Of a stretch of DNA of 64,000 bases, positions 44,602 to 53,283 are shown piece by piece. The position numbers and the translations under genes were made by a program. Each line of letters starts with the position of its first letter. Position 1 is the stretch's first letter. The stretch covers positions 52,103 through 116,102 of the forward strand of contig CAJXRF010000005.1 in the NCBI GenBank assembly GCA_913058575.1, in the 5' to 3' direction. The stretch is from an uncultured Bermanella sp. Its GTDB lineage: Bacteria > Pseudomonadota > Gammaproteobacteria > Pseudomonadales > Oceanobacteraceae. The notes below the pieces were generated by a model, which worked only from the letters and a program-made list of their open reading frames with translations, had not been told where the DNA came from and ran no database searches.

Positions 44602-45530
44602 TGAGCATATTAGTTATTGCAGAACACGATAATAGCGCCATTAACGGTGCTACTTTAAACACCATTTCTGCTGCCAAAGCCATCGGTGGCGACATCGATC
44701 TTTTGGTTGCTGGTGAAGCTTGTGGCGCAGCAGCTGAAGCTGCTGCAAAAATCGAAGGCGTGACTAAAGTTTTAGTAGCCGACGATGCTGCATACAAATA
44801 CCAGTTAGCTGAATCTATGGGTGACCTAGTAGCTGAGCTTGGTAAAGGTTATAGCCATATTTTGGCGCCTGCTACCACTACTGGTAAAGATTTCCTACCT
44901 CGCGCTGCAGCATTGCTAGACGTGAACATGGTTTCTGAAATCGTTAAAGTTGAATCTGCCGATACTTTCTTGCGTCCTATTTACGCAGGCAACGCTATCG
45001 CAACCGTTCAATCTAACGATGCAATTAAAGTAATTACTGTTCGTGCAACTGGTTTTGATGCCGTTGCAAGTGAAGGTGGTTCTGCGTCAGTTGAATCTGT
45101 ATCGGCTATTGCAGACAAAGGTGTTTCTACTTTTGTTGGTGAAGAGCTAGCTAAATCTGATCGTCCTGAGCTAACAGCTGCAAGCATTGTTATCTCTGGT
45201 GGTCGCGGTATGCAGAACGGCGATAACTTTGAAATGCTTTATAAAGTTGCCGATAAGCTTGGCGCTGCTGTAGGTGCATCTCGTGCCGCTGTTGATGCGG
45301 GCTTCGTACCAAACGATATGCAAGTTGGTCAAACGGGTAAAATTGTTGCTCCTGACTTGTACGTTGCCGTTGGTATCTCTGGTGCCATTCAGCATCTTGC
45401 TGGTATGAAAGATTCTAAAGTGATCGTTGCGATCAACAAAGATGAGGAAGCGCCTATCTTCCAAGTTGCCGACTACGGTTTAGTGGCTGACTTGTTTGAA
45501 GCGATTCCAGAGTTGGAAAGCAAGCTTTAA
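44601..45530 (+). CDS. etfA: Electron transfer flavoprotein alpha subunit
   Basis: A 309-residue ETF alpha. The C-terminal FAD-binding domain holds SGGRGMQNGDNF, VDAGFVPNDMQVGQTGKIVAPDLYVAVGISGAIQHLAGM and INKDEEAPIFQVADYGLVADLFEAIPEL, all diagnostic. It forms the FAD-carrying half of ETF with EtfB. The start is coupled to etfB. A strong terminator follows, so this ends the operon. Confidence 0.97.
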   Translation: MSILVIAEHDNSAINGATLNTISAAKAIGGDIDLLVAGEACGAAAEAAAKIEGVTKVLVADDAAYKYQLAESMGDLVAELGKGYSHILAPATTTGKDFLPRAAALLDVNMVSEIVKVESADTFLRPIYAGNAIATVQSNDAIKVITVRATGFDAVASEGGSASVESVSAIADKGVSTFVGEELAKSDRPELTAASIVISGGRGMQNGDNFEMLYKVADKLGAAVGASRAAVDAGFVPNDMQVGQTGKIVAPDLYVAVGISGAIQHLAGMKDSKVIVAINKDEEAPIFQVADYGLVADLFEAIPELESKL

Positions 45531-45549
45531 ATAGCTGATTTTTTGCTCA

Positions 45550-45576
45550 AAGCCTGGCTATGCCAGGCTTTTTTTT
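45550..45576 (+). terminator. Intrinsic terminator after etfA
   Basis: AAGCCTGGC-TAT-GCCAGGCTT followed by a run of eight T, 19 bp after the etfA stop. It separates the ETF operon from the type II secretion genes. Confidence 0.95.
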
Positions 45577-45699
45577 GCTCAAAATAAATTTAATTGTTAG
45601 TAAAGTCACTGTTTTTGCACCAGTCGTTTTAAATATAGGAAACTACTAGGTACACTGAGAGTCTATCTAGATAACAATAACAACGGATACAGGTACTGA

Positions 45700-47187
45700 G
45701 TGGACGCAATCGAACAAACCTCCTCAAATTCTCGTTTACCCTATGGTTTTGCTAAACGCTTTGGTTTAGCGGCAGATTACTCTGCAGAATCGGGATACCT
45801 AGCTTGGTATAAAGACGATACACCTGTACAGGCCATACTCGAATGCATGCGCATTTTAGGGTCTAACGTAAAGTTTCAGGCCGCCACCGAAGAAGACTTT
45901 AATATTCAGTTGGCTCGAATATATCAAGAGTCAGGTGACAGTCGAGAGGCCATGGAAGAATTAGGCGATGATATGGACTTAGCCAGTCTTGCCAATATGA
46001 TTCAAGAAACCGAAGACTTATTAGAACAACAGGATGATGCACCGATTGTTCGTCTTATTAATGGCATTTTAACCGATGCTGTCAAACGCAACGCCTCAGA
46101 TATTCACATAGAAACATTCGAAAAACGCCTTGTTGTGCGTTCTCGCGTAGATGGCATATTACAAGAAGTGTTAGAGCCTAAGAGGGCGCTAGCTCCTTTG
46201 TTGGTTAGCCGTATTAAAGTTATGTCTAAATTAGACATTGCAGAAAAAAGAATCCCACAGGATGGCCGTATTGCATTACGACTCGCCGGTCGAGAAGTAG
46301 ATGTGCGAGTTTCTACCATGCCCTCAACCCATGGTGAGCGAGTGGTAATGCGTTTACTGGATAAACAAGCAGGGCGTTTGAACTTAAAGCAGCTCGGCAT
46401 GAAAGGCGATAATCTAAAAGACCTGTTAAACATTATTAGTAAGCCTCACGGCATTATGCTGGTCACGGGACCAACCGGTTCCGGTAAAACCACCACGTTG
46501 TATGCTGCATTAAGTGAATTAAATGACAGCTCCAGAAACATTCTTACGGTTGAAGATCCAGTAGAGTACAGTCTGCCCGGTATAGGGCAAACCCAGGTTA
46601 GCAATAAAGTAGACATGACCTTTGCCCGAGGCTTAAGAGCCATATTAAGGCAAGACCCTGATGTAGTGATGATTGGGGAGATTCGAGATTTAGAAACTGT
46701 AGAAATTGCGGTTCAAGCATCACTTACGGGTCACTTAGTATTATCTACGCTTCATACAAATACTGCCGTGGGCGCCGTTACCCGTTTGCAAGATATGGGC
46801 ATTGAGCCATTTTTATTGGCATCTAGTTTAGTCGGGGTCGTGGCACAGCGTTTAGTGCGAACTCTATGTCCAGATTGTCGTGCTGAATACCAAGCGGATG
46901 AAGCTGAAAAAGCATTGTTTAGCATGGAGCCTCATGAAGACTTAACTCTATATCATGCTAAAGGCTGCACTAATTGCAGTGGCACAGGCTACAAAGGCCG
47001 ACGCGGTATCTACGAAATAATTGAAGTGGATGATGGTCTTAAAACACTTATTCATAATGGTGCAGGTGAGCTGGAACTTAATAAGTACGCCCGTGGTCGC
47101 AGTAAGAGCATTCAACAGGACGGATTACAAAAAGTGCTCATAGGTGAAACGACACTCGAAGAAGTACTAAGGGTAAGCAAGGCATAA
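45700..47187 (+). CDS. gspE: Type II secretion ATPase GspE
   Basis: A 495-residue hexameric ATPase that drives pseudopilus assembly from the cytoplasmic side. Seen: Walker A TGPTGSGKTTTLY, Asp box ILTVEDPVEY, Walker B-like DPDVVMIGEIRD, His box GHLVLSTLHTN and a zinc-binding CPDC ... CTNC pair. Length matches GspE (about 500). The start is a GTG. First gene of gspE-M, 169 bp after etfA and behind its terminator. No gspC or gspD precedes it. Confidence 0.95.
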   Translation: MDAIEQTSSNSRLPYGFAKRFGLAADYSAESGYLAWYKDDTPVQAILECMRILGSNVKFQAATEEDFNIQLARIYQESGDSREAMEELGDDMDLASLANMIQETEDLLEQQDDAPIVRLINGILTDAVKRNASDIHIETFEKRLVVRSRVDGILQEVLEPKRALAPLLVSRIKVMSKLDIAEKRIPQDGRIALRLAGREVDVRVSTMPSTHGERVVMRLLDKQAGRLNLKQLGMKGDNLKDLLNIISKPHGIMLVTGPTGSGKTTTLYAALSELNDSSRNILTVEDPVEYSLPGIGQTQVSNKVDMTFARGLRAILRQDPDVVMIGEIRDLETVEIAVQASLTGHLVLSTLHTNTAVGAVTRLQDMGIEPFLLASSLVGVVAQRLVRTLCPDCRAEYQADEAEKALFSMEPHEDLTLYHAKGCTNCSGTGYKGRRGIYEIIEVDDGLKTLIHNGAGELELNKYARGRSKSIQQDGLQKVLIGETTLEEVLRVSKA

Positions 47188-47190
47188 TTC

Positions 47191-48405
47191 ATGGCAGTTT
47201 TCGAGTACGTTGCTCTTAATGATAAGGGCAAGCAAAAGAAGGGCATTATCGAGGCCGATAGTCCTCGCCAGGTTCGCCAGCAATTGCGCGATAAAGCCTG
47301 GATGCCGCTTTCAGTTGAAGCCACTGAAGTAAAGGATGCTAAAAACCCTCTTTCCGGTTTGTTTAAACGCGGCATAAGCACGCCAGATTTGGCCATGCTT
47401 ACACGCCAGCTATCTACACTGATCTCTGCAGGGCTGCCCATTGAAGAAACGTTAAGGGCCACCGCTCAGCAAACTGAAAAAAAACACATTAAGTCTATGA
47501 TTTTAGATATCCGTTCTCGGGTATTGGAAGGGCACAGTCTGGCGGCTGCCCTTGATGATTTTGATCATGCATTCCCAAAGCTATATCGAGCGACCGTGGC
47601 CGCAGGTGAACACGCCGGCCACCTTGATACTGTGTTAAATCGCCTCGCCGATTACATGGAAAGCAGCCAAGTGAATCAGCAAAAAATTAAGTTAGCCGCC
47701 GTTTACCCCATTATTTTGTGCATAGTGGCAGTGTCCATTGTGGTCGGGCTTTTAACCTATGTAGTGCCCGATATTGTTGAAGTGTTTGTAAAAAACGGTC
47801 AAGAACTTCCACCTTTAACGCAAATTATGATCACCTCCAGTGACTTTTTAAAAGCTCACGGGTTTAAACTGGGTTTTGTTGTTGCAGCCATTATCATTGG
47901 TTTCAAATGGGCTGTAAGACGGGAAAAAATTAAATACCGTTATCATGAAATCATGTTAAGCATGCCCTTTTTTGGAAAAATGATAAAAAGTTTTAATACC
48001 TCAAGCTTTGTAAGTACTTTAGCCATTTTAAACTCAAGTGGTGTGCCCTTAGTAGAGGCCATGAAAATCGCTGCCCAAGTAGTCGGAAATGTGGTTATAG
48101 AGGAGCGTCTTGGCATTGCCTCACAGCAAGTGACAGAAGGGGGCAGTTTGCACAAGGCACTAGAAGAGACCAAAGTATTCCCACCCATGATGATGCACAT
48201 GATCGCCAGTGGTGAAGTCAGTGGTGAATTAGACAGCATGCTTGAAAAAACCTCTAAAAACCAAGAAGCCGATTTGCAAAATACCATCACGACTTTGGTC
48301 AGTATGTTTGAGCCTATTATGTTGTTGGCTATGGGCGGCATCGTGGTGTTGATTGTAATAGCGATCATGCTGCCAATACTTAACATGAACCAAATGATTT
48401 CCTAA
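47191..48405 (+). CDS. gspF: Type II secretion inner-membrane platform protein GspF
   Basis: A 404-residue platform protein with two GspF domains and three membrane segments (YPIILCIVAVSIVVGLLTYVV; GFVVAAIIIGF; LLAMGGIVVLIVIAIMLPIL). The N-terminal AVFEYVALNDKGKQKKGIIEADSPRQVRQQLRD start and the SSGVPLVEAMKIAA motif are typical. It binds GspE and GspL. It begins 3 bp after gspE. Confidence 0.95.
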   Translation: MAVFEYVALNDKGKQKKGIIEADSPRQVRQQLRDKAWMPLSVEATEVKDAKNPLSGLFKRGISTPDLAMLTRQLSTLISAGLPIEETLRATAQQTEKKHIKSMILDIRSRVLEGHSLAAALDDFDHAFPKLYRATVAAGEHAGHLDTVLNRLADYMESSQVNQQKIKLAAVYPIILCIVAVSIVVGLLTYVVPDIVEVFVKNGQELPPLTQIMITSSDFLKAHGFKLGFVVAAIIIGFKWAVRREKIKYRYHEIMLSMPFFGKMIKSFNTSSFVSTLAILNSSGVPLVEAMKIAAQVVGNVVIEERLGIASQQVTEGGSLHKALEETKVFPPMMMHMIASGEVSGELDSMLEKTSKNQEADLQNTITTLVSMFEPIMLLAMGGIVVLIVIAIMLPILNMNQMIS

Positions 48406-48462
48406 GCGTCATCCAACTTAAATAAAAACATAAAAATTTAACAAATACTTAAAGGAGTAAAT

Positions 48463-48876
48463 ATGAAAAATCAAAAGGGCTTTACCCTAATAGAAATTAT
48501 GGTTGTACTGGCTATTTTAGCCGGGTTAATCGCCATGGTTGCACCGAACATTATTGGTGAAGCTGGTGCTGCGAGAGTGAAAACAGCTAAAGCCGAAATG
48601 GCCAATATTGCTTTGGCACTGGATATGTACAAATTAGATAACTTTACATATCCATCCACTTCACAAGGCATTGAAGCATTGGCAAGCAAGCCATCGGGTT
48701 CTCCTGAGCCTAAAAATTATAAGTCTGGTGGTTATATGAAAAAAATGCCAACCGACCCTTGGGGCAACCCGTATGTATATTTCTCTAAAAAAAGTTCATA
48801 TGAAATTGTCTCTTACGGTGCTGACGGCGAAGAGGGTGGCGAAGAAGACGCTGCCGATATTAGCAGTAACGATTAA
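48463..48876 (+). CDS. gspG: Type II secretion major pseudopilin GspG
   Basis: A 137-residue major pseudopilin. The prepilin peptidase site is KG|FTLIEIMVVLAILAGLIAMVAP, with the conserved Glu at position 5 of the mature protein. The C-terminal domain has the calcium-loop-like PTDPWGNPY and YGADGEEGGE. The tail is acidic. It would form the pseudopilus shaft. GGAG lies a few bases upstream of the ATG. Confidence 0.96.
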   Translation: MKNQKGFTLIEIMVVLAILAGLIAMVAPNIIGEAGAARVKTAKAEMANIALALDMYKLDNFTYPSTSQGIEALASKPSGSPEPKNYKSGGYMKKMPTDPWGNPYVYFSKKSSYEIVSYGADGEEGGEEDAADISSND

Positions 48877-48883
48877 ATAACTT

Positions 48884-49462
48884 ATGAAGACACAACGCGG
48901 ATTCACATTAATAGAAGTTTTAGTAGTGCTGGTGATTATCGCCATGCTGGTATCTATGGCAGCTATTAATACCGGTGGTGATCCGCGTAAAGACCATCTT
49001 ATAACTGAGGCTGAACGTTTAAAGTTCTTTCTAGAAGCAGTTTCTGATGAGGCTTTATTTCAAAATAAAGACTTGGGTTTCGTAGTCACTAAATCAAATC
49101 TTACTCCATATTCCTATGAAGACGTAGTCGACCCCAATGCGACCAATAATGGTGTAGCGACTAATGTAACGCCACAAACTAAAAAGGAGTGGTCTCCCTA
49201 TAAAGGACGTTTCACCGATGTCTTTGAGTTACCCTCCGAAGAAATGCAATTTAATTTAAAAGTAGATGGGCAAGAAGTGATTTTGGGGTATTCACAAGAG
49301 AAAAAAGAAGATGAAGAGGCGAAGCCCCAAATTCACTTGTTAAGTTCTGGGGAGCAAAGTGTATCTTCGATTGAAATTTATTTTGATGATTTAGACTTTT
49401 CAACCACCACTCGCGGCACGGGTGTGGGGCGCTATTATGTGGATATGAATAATAATGAGTAG
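48884..49462 (+). CDS. gspH: Type II secretion minor pseudopilin GspH
   Basis: A 192-residue pseudopilin with cleavage site RG|FTLIEVLVVLVIIAMLVSMAA. The rest is variable, as usual for GspH, with a Lys/Glu-rich stretch (SQEKKEDEEAKPQIH). It starts 7 bp after gspG and overlaps gspI by 8 bp. Assigned GspH chiefly by order and the N-terminal motif. Confidence 0.88.
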   Translation: MKTQRGFTLIEVLVVLVIIAMLVSMAAINTGGDPRKDHLITEAERLKFFLEAVSDEALFQNKDLGFVVTKSNLTPYSYEDVVDPNATNNGVATNVTPQTKKEWSPYKGRFTDVFELPSEEMQFNLKVDGQEVILGYSQEKKEDEEAKPQIHLLSSGEQSVSSIEIYFDDLDFSTTTRGTGVGRYYVDMNNNE

Positions 49463-49838
49463 GCAGTCCGGGTTTACATTATTGGAAGTAATGATTGCCA
49501 TTACTATATTCGCCATGCTGGCTACAACAGTGTCCCAAGTGGCTTCGGTAACGGTAGATAACCAGATTCATCTTGAAAAAAAGATGTTGGCTACTTGGAT
49601 TGCCGAAAATAAAATCATTGAGATGCGCACCCTTGAGTGGGATAAAGTTAAAAAAGGTAAGGAAGACATTAAAATGTCAGACCGTGAATGGATCATAACT
49701 ACTACGGTTAAAGAAAAAAAGAAGTTTGGAGTACTACCTATTCCGTTAGATTTAAAGGAAATTACTGTGTCAGTTGCGCTAAAAGAAATGTCTGATGCAC
49801 CTCTTCAATCCTTCATATCCTATATTGCTAATGATTAA
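49455..49838 (+). CDS. gspI: Type II secretion minor pseudopilin GspI
   Basis: A 127-residue pseudopilin with cleavage site SG|FTLLEVMIAITIFAMLATTV and the GspI-typical LATWIAENKIIEMR segment that follows. Length is normal (about 125). It forms the pseudopilus tip with GspJ and GspK. It overlaps both neighbours. Confidence 0.92.
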   Translation: MSRQSGFTLLEVMIAITIFAMLATTVSQVASVTVDNQIHLEKKMLATWIAENKIIEMRTLEWDKVKKGKEDIKMSDREWIITTTVKEKKKFGVLPIPLDLKEITVSVALKEMSDAPLQSFISYIAND

Positions 49839-50565
49839 ATCAGCCCAGGCACAAAATGGCTTTACCTTATTAGAAGTTTTATTGGCGGTAGCCATTACAG
49901 CTCTAATAGGCATAGGTGCAAGCCAGCTACTGTCTAGTATTAGTAATACCAGCATAACTACCAATGAGCGGGCATTGCAACTGCGCACCATTCAGCGCAT
50001 GGATCTATGGGTGAAAAGAGATTTGTGGCAAGTAGCAGGGCGTGAAGTACTTGATCTAAATGGAAATCCTAGAGAGTCACTTACTAATGACAGTGACTAT
50101 CTATTGGAGTTTACACATTCTGGGCAAGCTAATTCGCCCTTTGAAGATGAAACATTCAAGCGTTCCAACCTACAAAGAGTTGCCTATGCAGTGCGCAGTC
50201 ATGACAGTGACTATTGTATGGATGCAGATAAAAAAACAGATGAAGAAGGTGAGGGTGGTAATTGTTTCGTGAGACTGTTCTGGCCTGTATTGGACTTGGC
50301 ACCTAATAGTGAAGGCCCTGTTATCCAAGTTTTAATCGATAATATTCTTGAGGCAAAATTCTACTTTAAAGGGCAAGCATTAGACCTAACTAACAGTAAT
50401 AATAATATAGTCACTAAAGACTGGGAAGAAAACTGGCCATCGCCATTTATGTCACCAGGAATGATTTCAGATTTAGCCAAGGTTAAGCTTGTGTATTCAG
50501 TGGAAAAATTGGGTGAAATAGAGCGCATTTATGAGGTACCGCGTTATGCGTTCATTCGTGAATAA
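49831..50565 (+). CDS. gspJ: Type II secretion minor pseudopilin GspJ
   Basis: A 244-residue pseudopilin with cleavage site NG|FTLLEVLLAVAITALIGIGA, then QLRTIQRMDLWVKRDLWQVAGRE, typical of GspJ. The ORF opens at 49795, but the ATG at 49831, overlapping the gspI stop, places the cleavage motif at the usual distance. It overlaps gspK by about 20 bp. Confidence 0.92.
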   Translation: MIKSAQAQNGFTLLEVLLAVAITALIGIGASQLLSSISNTSITTNERALQLRTIQRMDLWVKRDLWQVAGREVLDLNGNPRESLTNDSDYLLEFTHSGQANSPFEDETFKRSNLQRVAYAVRSHDSDYCMDADKKTDEEGEGGNCFVRLFWPVLDLAPNSEGPVIQVLIDNILEAKFYFKGQALDLTNSNNNIVTKDWEENWPSPFMSPGMISDLAKVKLVYSVEKLGEIERIYEVPRYAFIRE

Positions 50566-51577
50566 GCAACAAGGCTTAGCCTTAATTACAGTGTTATTTA
50601 TTTTCGCATTGGTATCGCTATTAGCTATCTCTATGCAAACACGCCAGAAAATGAGCATGGCACAGGCAAGTGCATCCATTAATTTAACGCAGGCTCAGTT
50701 ACTGGCCTTAAGTGTTGAAGATGTCGCTAAAGCAGGGCTTGTTTTTGAAGAAACTAATAGTCCAGATAAGTGGGATACATCAGCTGAACAATGGAATCAA
50801 CTTCCACCTTTAGAAGAAGCTGGTGCTACCATAGAAATACATATTAGAGATTTGCAGGGCCTATTTAATTTAAACTCTCTATCACCAAAGGGGGCAAATG
50901 CTGAAGCGGCAAGACTTAGGTTTAAAAACCTGTTAGATGAGTTAGGTGTAATAAATAGCAGCGCAATTGCAAGCCAGGTTAAAGATTGGTTAGATCCCAA
51001 AAGTAGTGCCAGTACCATTTACCAAAATATGGAGCCACCTTATAGTGCTTCGGGTGTTGAATTCTCACATCCGTCAGAATTATTGCTCATTGACGGTATG
51101 GATAAAGACATCTACCACCAATTAGAACCTTTGGTAACTGCTTTACCCCCTAAAACTCCACTTAACATCAATACTACAGACCCCAGAATATTTACCTCTT
51201 GGGATACAAACTTAGATATTGGTGCTGCCAAAACCATAGTAAACAAAACTCATCCAGGCTCCTGTGGCCCTAGTGTAAGAAATGCCAATGTTATTAAGGA
51301 TATTGAAAATGAACTCTGGACAGAAACCGATCTTACAGCGCTAATCAAGGCCAGCGGCACCTCAGGGGCCACAGGAACGTGGGAACCCGCTGATTTTAGC
51401 GTAAACACTCAATACTTTAGCCTACTGATTAGAGTTCAAATTAATGGCCAAGATATGATGTTAGAATCTATTATCAAAAGAGATATGACTCCAGAAACTG
51501 GTTTTGTGGGTGTGGTGTATCGAGACTTTTCTCGTAAGCCAGCGGACATAGACAGACTAAAAATAAATAAGTGCTGA
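50546..51577 (+). CDS. gspK: Type II secretion minor pseudopilin GspK
   Basis: A 343-residue pseudopilin, large as usual for GspK. N-terminal QQG|LALITVLFIFALVSLLAISMQ lacks the Glu at position 5 present in other pseudopilins, a known GspK property. LFNLNSL and the INTTDPRIF region fit the helical SAM-like insertions. The ORF starts at 50531; the ATG at 50546 has GAGG upstream and is my choice, but both are possible. Confidence 0.92.
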   Translation: MRSFVNKQQGLALITVLFIFALVSLLAISMQTRQKMSMAQASASINLTQAQLLALSVEDVAKAGLVFEETNSPDKWDTSAEQWNQLPPLEEAGATIEIHIRDLQGLFNLNSLSPKGANAEAARLRFKNLLDELGVINSSAIASQVKDWLDPKSSASTIYQNMEPPYSASGVEFSHPSELLLIDGMDKDIYHQLEPLVTALPPKTPLNINTTDPRIFTSWDTNLDIGAAKTIVNKTHPGSCGPSVRNANVIKDIENELWTETDLTALIKASGTSGATGTWEPADFSVNTQYFSLLIRVQINGQDMMLESIIKRDMTPETGFVGVVYRDFSRKPADIDRLKINKC

Positions 51578-52746
51578 TGAATATGAATTTAGTATTGATA
51601 GAAAATATTGATCTACCCGTTAAGGCACTGCATGAAGATGGCAGCATAGAAAGCCTAAACGAAGAAGCGATGAGTGAGCTATTAAATCCCATTGCACTAT
51701 TTATAGGTGGGGGGATCAATGTCATTAACACTCTAATGCCCATTAAGCAGGCAAGGCAAATCGTAAAAGCACTGCCTTTTGCTTTAGAGGAACAGTTAGC
51801 TAATGATGTAGAAAGTAATCATTTGCAGTATATCGGTCGTAATAACGGTAAAGCTTATGCAGTTACCTTAAGACACGACATTATGAAGCGTATTGTAGAA
51901 CAGTGTGCGCCGAGCAAATTGTATTTTCTACCATTATTGTTGCCTGTTGTATCTGAAACCATCTCAGTGCTGGTAATCGAAGGTTACGCTTGCGTGCGTT
52001 TAAGTGATTTATCCGCTTTTAGCATACCTGTTGATTTGCTGCCGTTAACCATAGAAAAATATTTGGTTGACGATGCTAGTTTGCAAAATATTCAAATTAG
52101 TTACGCCGAAGAGGAAGTGGATTTATTAGAGCTTCAGTTAGAGAATATGGGCTTAGAGATAACACAGGTCCCATACTCAGACTTGCAAAAACACATTCGT
52201 ACTCAGGCGCTATTAAATCCTAATAATCTATTGACCGGTGATTATCAGGTTAAAATCAGCGATGACAATAAATCCCAATCTAAATTTAATTCAGCCTTAT
52301 CCTTAGCCGCTTGTTTATTAATTGTCATACTGGGCATTAATTTAGTCAGTGCCTCACAACAAAATAACTTGGCTGGTCTGGTTAAAAATGCTTCGAAAGA
52401 GTTTTATTTAAAACTCTTTCCTGGGGAAAGAATTCGCGGCATTAAAAGGCAGTTCTCTGAAAAACTGGAGGCAACTTCTTCCTCAGGCTCTAGTGATGCT
52501 TACTTTACGGGGATTCTCGCCCAAGCGGCCAGTGAAATTAAGAAAAGCAAAAATGCTCAAATACATTCGGTTAGATTCACTTCAAAAAAAGGCGTGTTAG
52601 AGGTAAGTGTTTTAACCGATAACGTCGCTCAGCTTGATGGCATTAAGAAAAACTTAGAAAAAAACAGTTTAACGGTGGAAATTGCGTCAGCCAATAATGA
52701 TGGCAATAAAATAAAAGGGTTATTGAAGGTGTCTCAAAATGGCTGA
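51577..52746 (+). CDS. gspL: Type II secretion inner-membrane protein GspL
   Basis: A 389-residue bitopic protein: an actin-like cytoplasmic domain (IKQARQIVKALPFALEEQLANDVE near residue 50, the GspE-binding part), one membrane segment (SLAACLLIVILGINLV near 245) and a periplasmic ferredoxin-like domain. It links GspE to GspM. The ATG at 51577 shares a base with the gspK stop (TGATG). It overlaps gspM by 8 bp. Confidence 0.9.
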   Translation: MNMNLVLIENIDLPVKALHEDGSIESLNEEAMSELLNPIALFIGGGINVINTLMPIKQARQIVKALPFALEEQLANDVESNHLQYIGRNNGKAYAVTLRHDIMKRIVEQCAPSKLYFLPLLLPVVSETISVLVIEGYACVRLSDLSAFSIPVDLLPLTIEKYLVDDASLQNIQISYAEEEVDLLELQLENMGLEITQVPYSDLQKHIRTQALLNPNNLLTGDYQVKISDDNKSQSKFNSALSLAACLLIVILGINLVSASQQNNLAGLVKNASKEFYLKLFPGERIRGIKRQFSEKLEATSSSGSSDAYFTGILAQAASEIKKSKNAQIHSVRFTSKKGVLEVSVLTDNVAQLDGIKKNLEKNSLTVEIASANNDGNKIKGLLKVSQNG

Positions 52747-53272
52747 GTTTATCGAACGCATAAAAGAGCAGGGCAAGCAGCAATTGTTGTCTTCTAGCTT
52801 GTATCAGAACGGTGTTTCCTGGTATGCCGGTTTAGCCTCACGTGACCAGTTTATGGTGAAAGGGTTGTCCGCAATAGTGGTTATTGCGCTTTTGTTTGTT
52901 TGGATATGGCAACCCAGTATTGATGCCAATAAAAAGGCCAGTCAAAAATTTCAAAGTGAATTGTCTTTTCATAATAAGCTAAAAGAAAATGCTTTTCTTT
53001 TTTCTACGGGCAAAGTGATCAGCTCGTCATCGCCTAGCGGATCGATTCTCAGCATTGTTAATAACTCGGCTAAAGCAAAAAACATTGTTTTAAAACGCTT
53101 TGAGCCAGAAGGGCAAGACGGTCTTCGTGTCTGGTTAGATAAAGCGAATTTCAATTCGGTGATTGACTGGTTAGAGATTCTGGAATCACAAAAGGGCATT
53201 AATATAGAGCAAATCTCTATTGATAAAGTTAGCCCTGGTTTAGTGAATTTACGTGCCGTTTTAAAATCTTAA
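52739..53272 (+). CDS. gspM: Type II secretion protein GspM
   Basis: A 177-residue protein with a short cytoplasmic tail, one membrane segment (GLSAIVVIALLFVWIWQPS) and a periplasmic domain (LKRFEPEGQDGLRVWLDKANFNSVIDWLEILESQKGINIEQI) that fits GspM. It stabilises GspL. It is the last gene of the gsp run; gspN is not present, and gor follows after 11 bp. Confidence 0.9.
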   Translation: MAEFIERIKEQGKQQLLSSSLYQNGVSWYAGLASRDQFMVKGLSAIVVIALLFVWIWQPSIDANKKASQKFQSELSFHNKLKENAFLFSTGKVISSSSPSGSILSIVNNSAKAKNIVLKRFEPEGQDGLRVWLDKANFNSVIDWLEILESQKGINIEQISIDKVSPGLVNLRAVLKS

Positions 53273-53283
53273 AGGATACCAAT

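Noticed and set aside
47943-48386. 147-residue minus-strand ORF inside gspF
   Set aside because: Antisense to a complete GspF; Ser/Thr/Met-rich composition typical of a complement frame.
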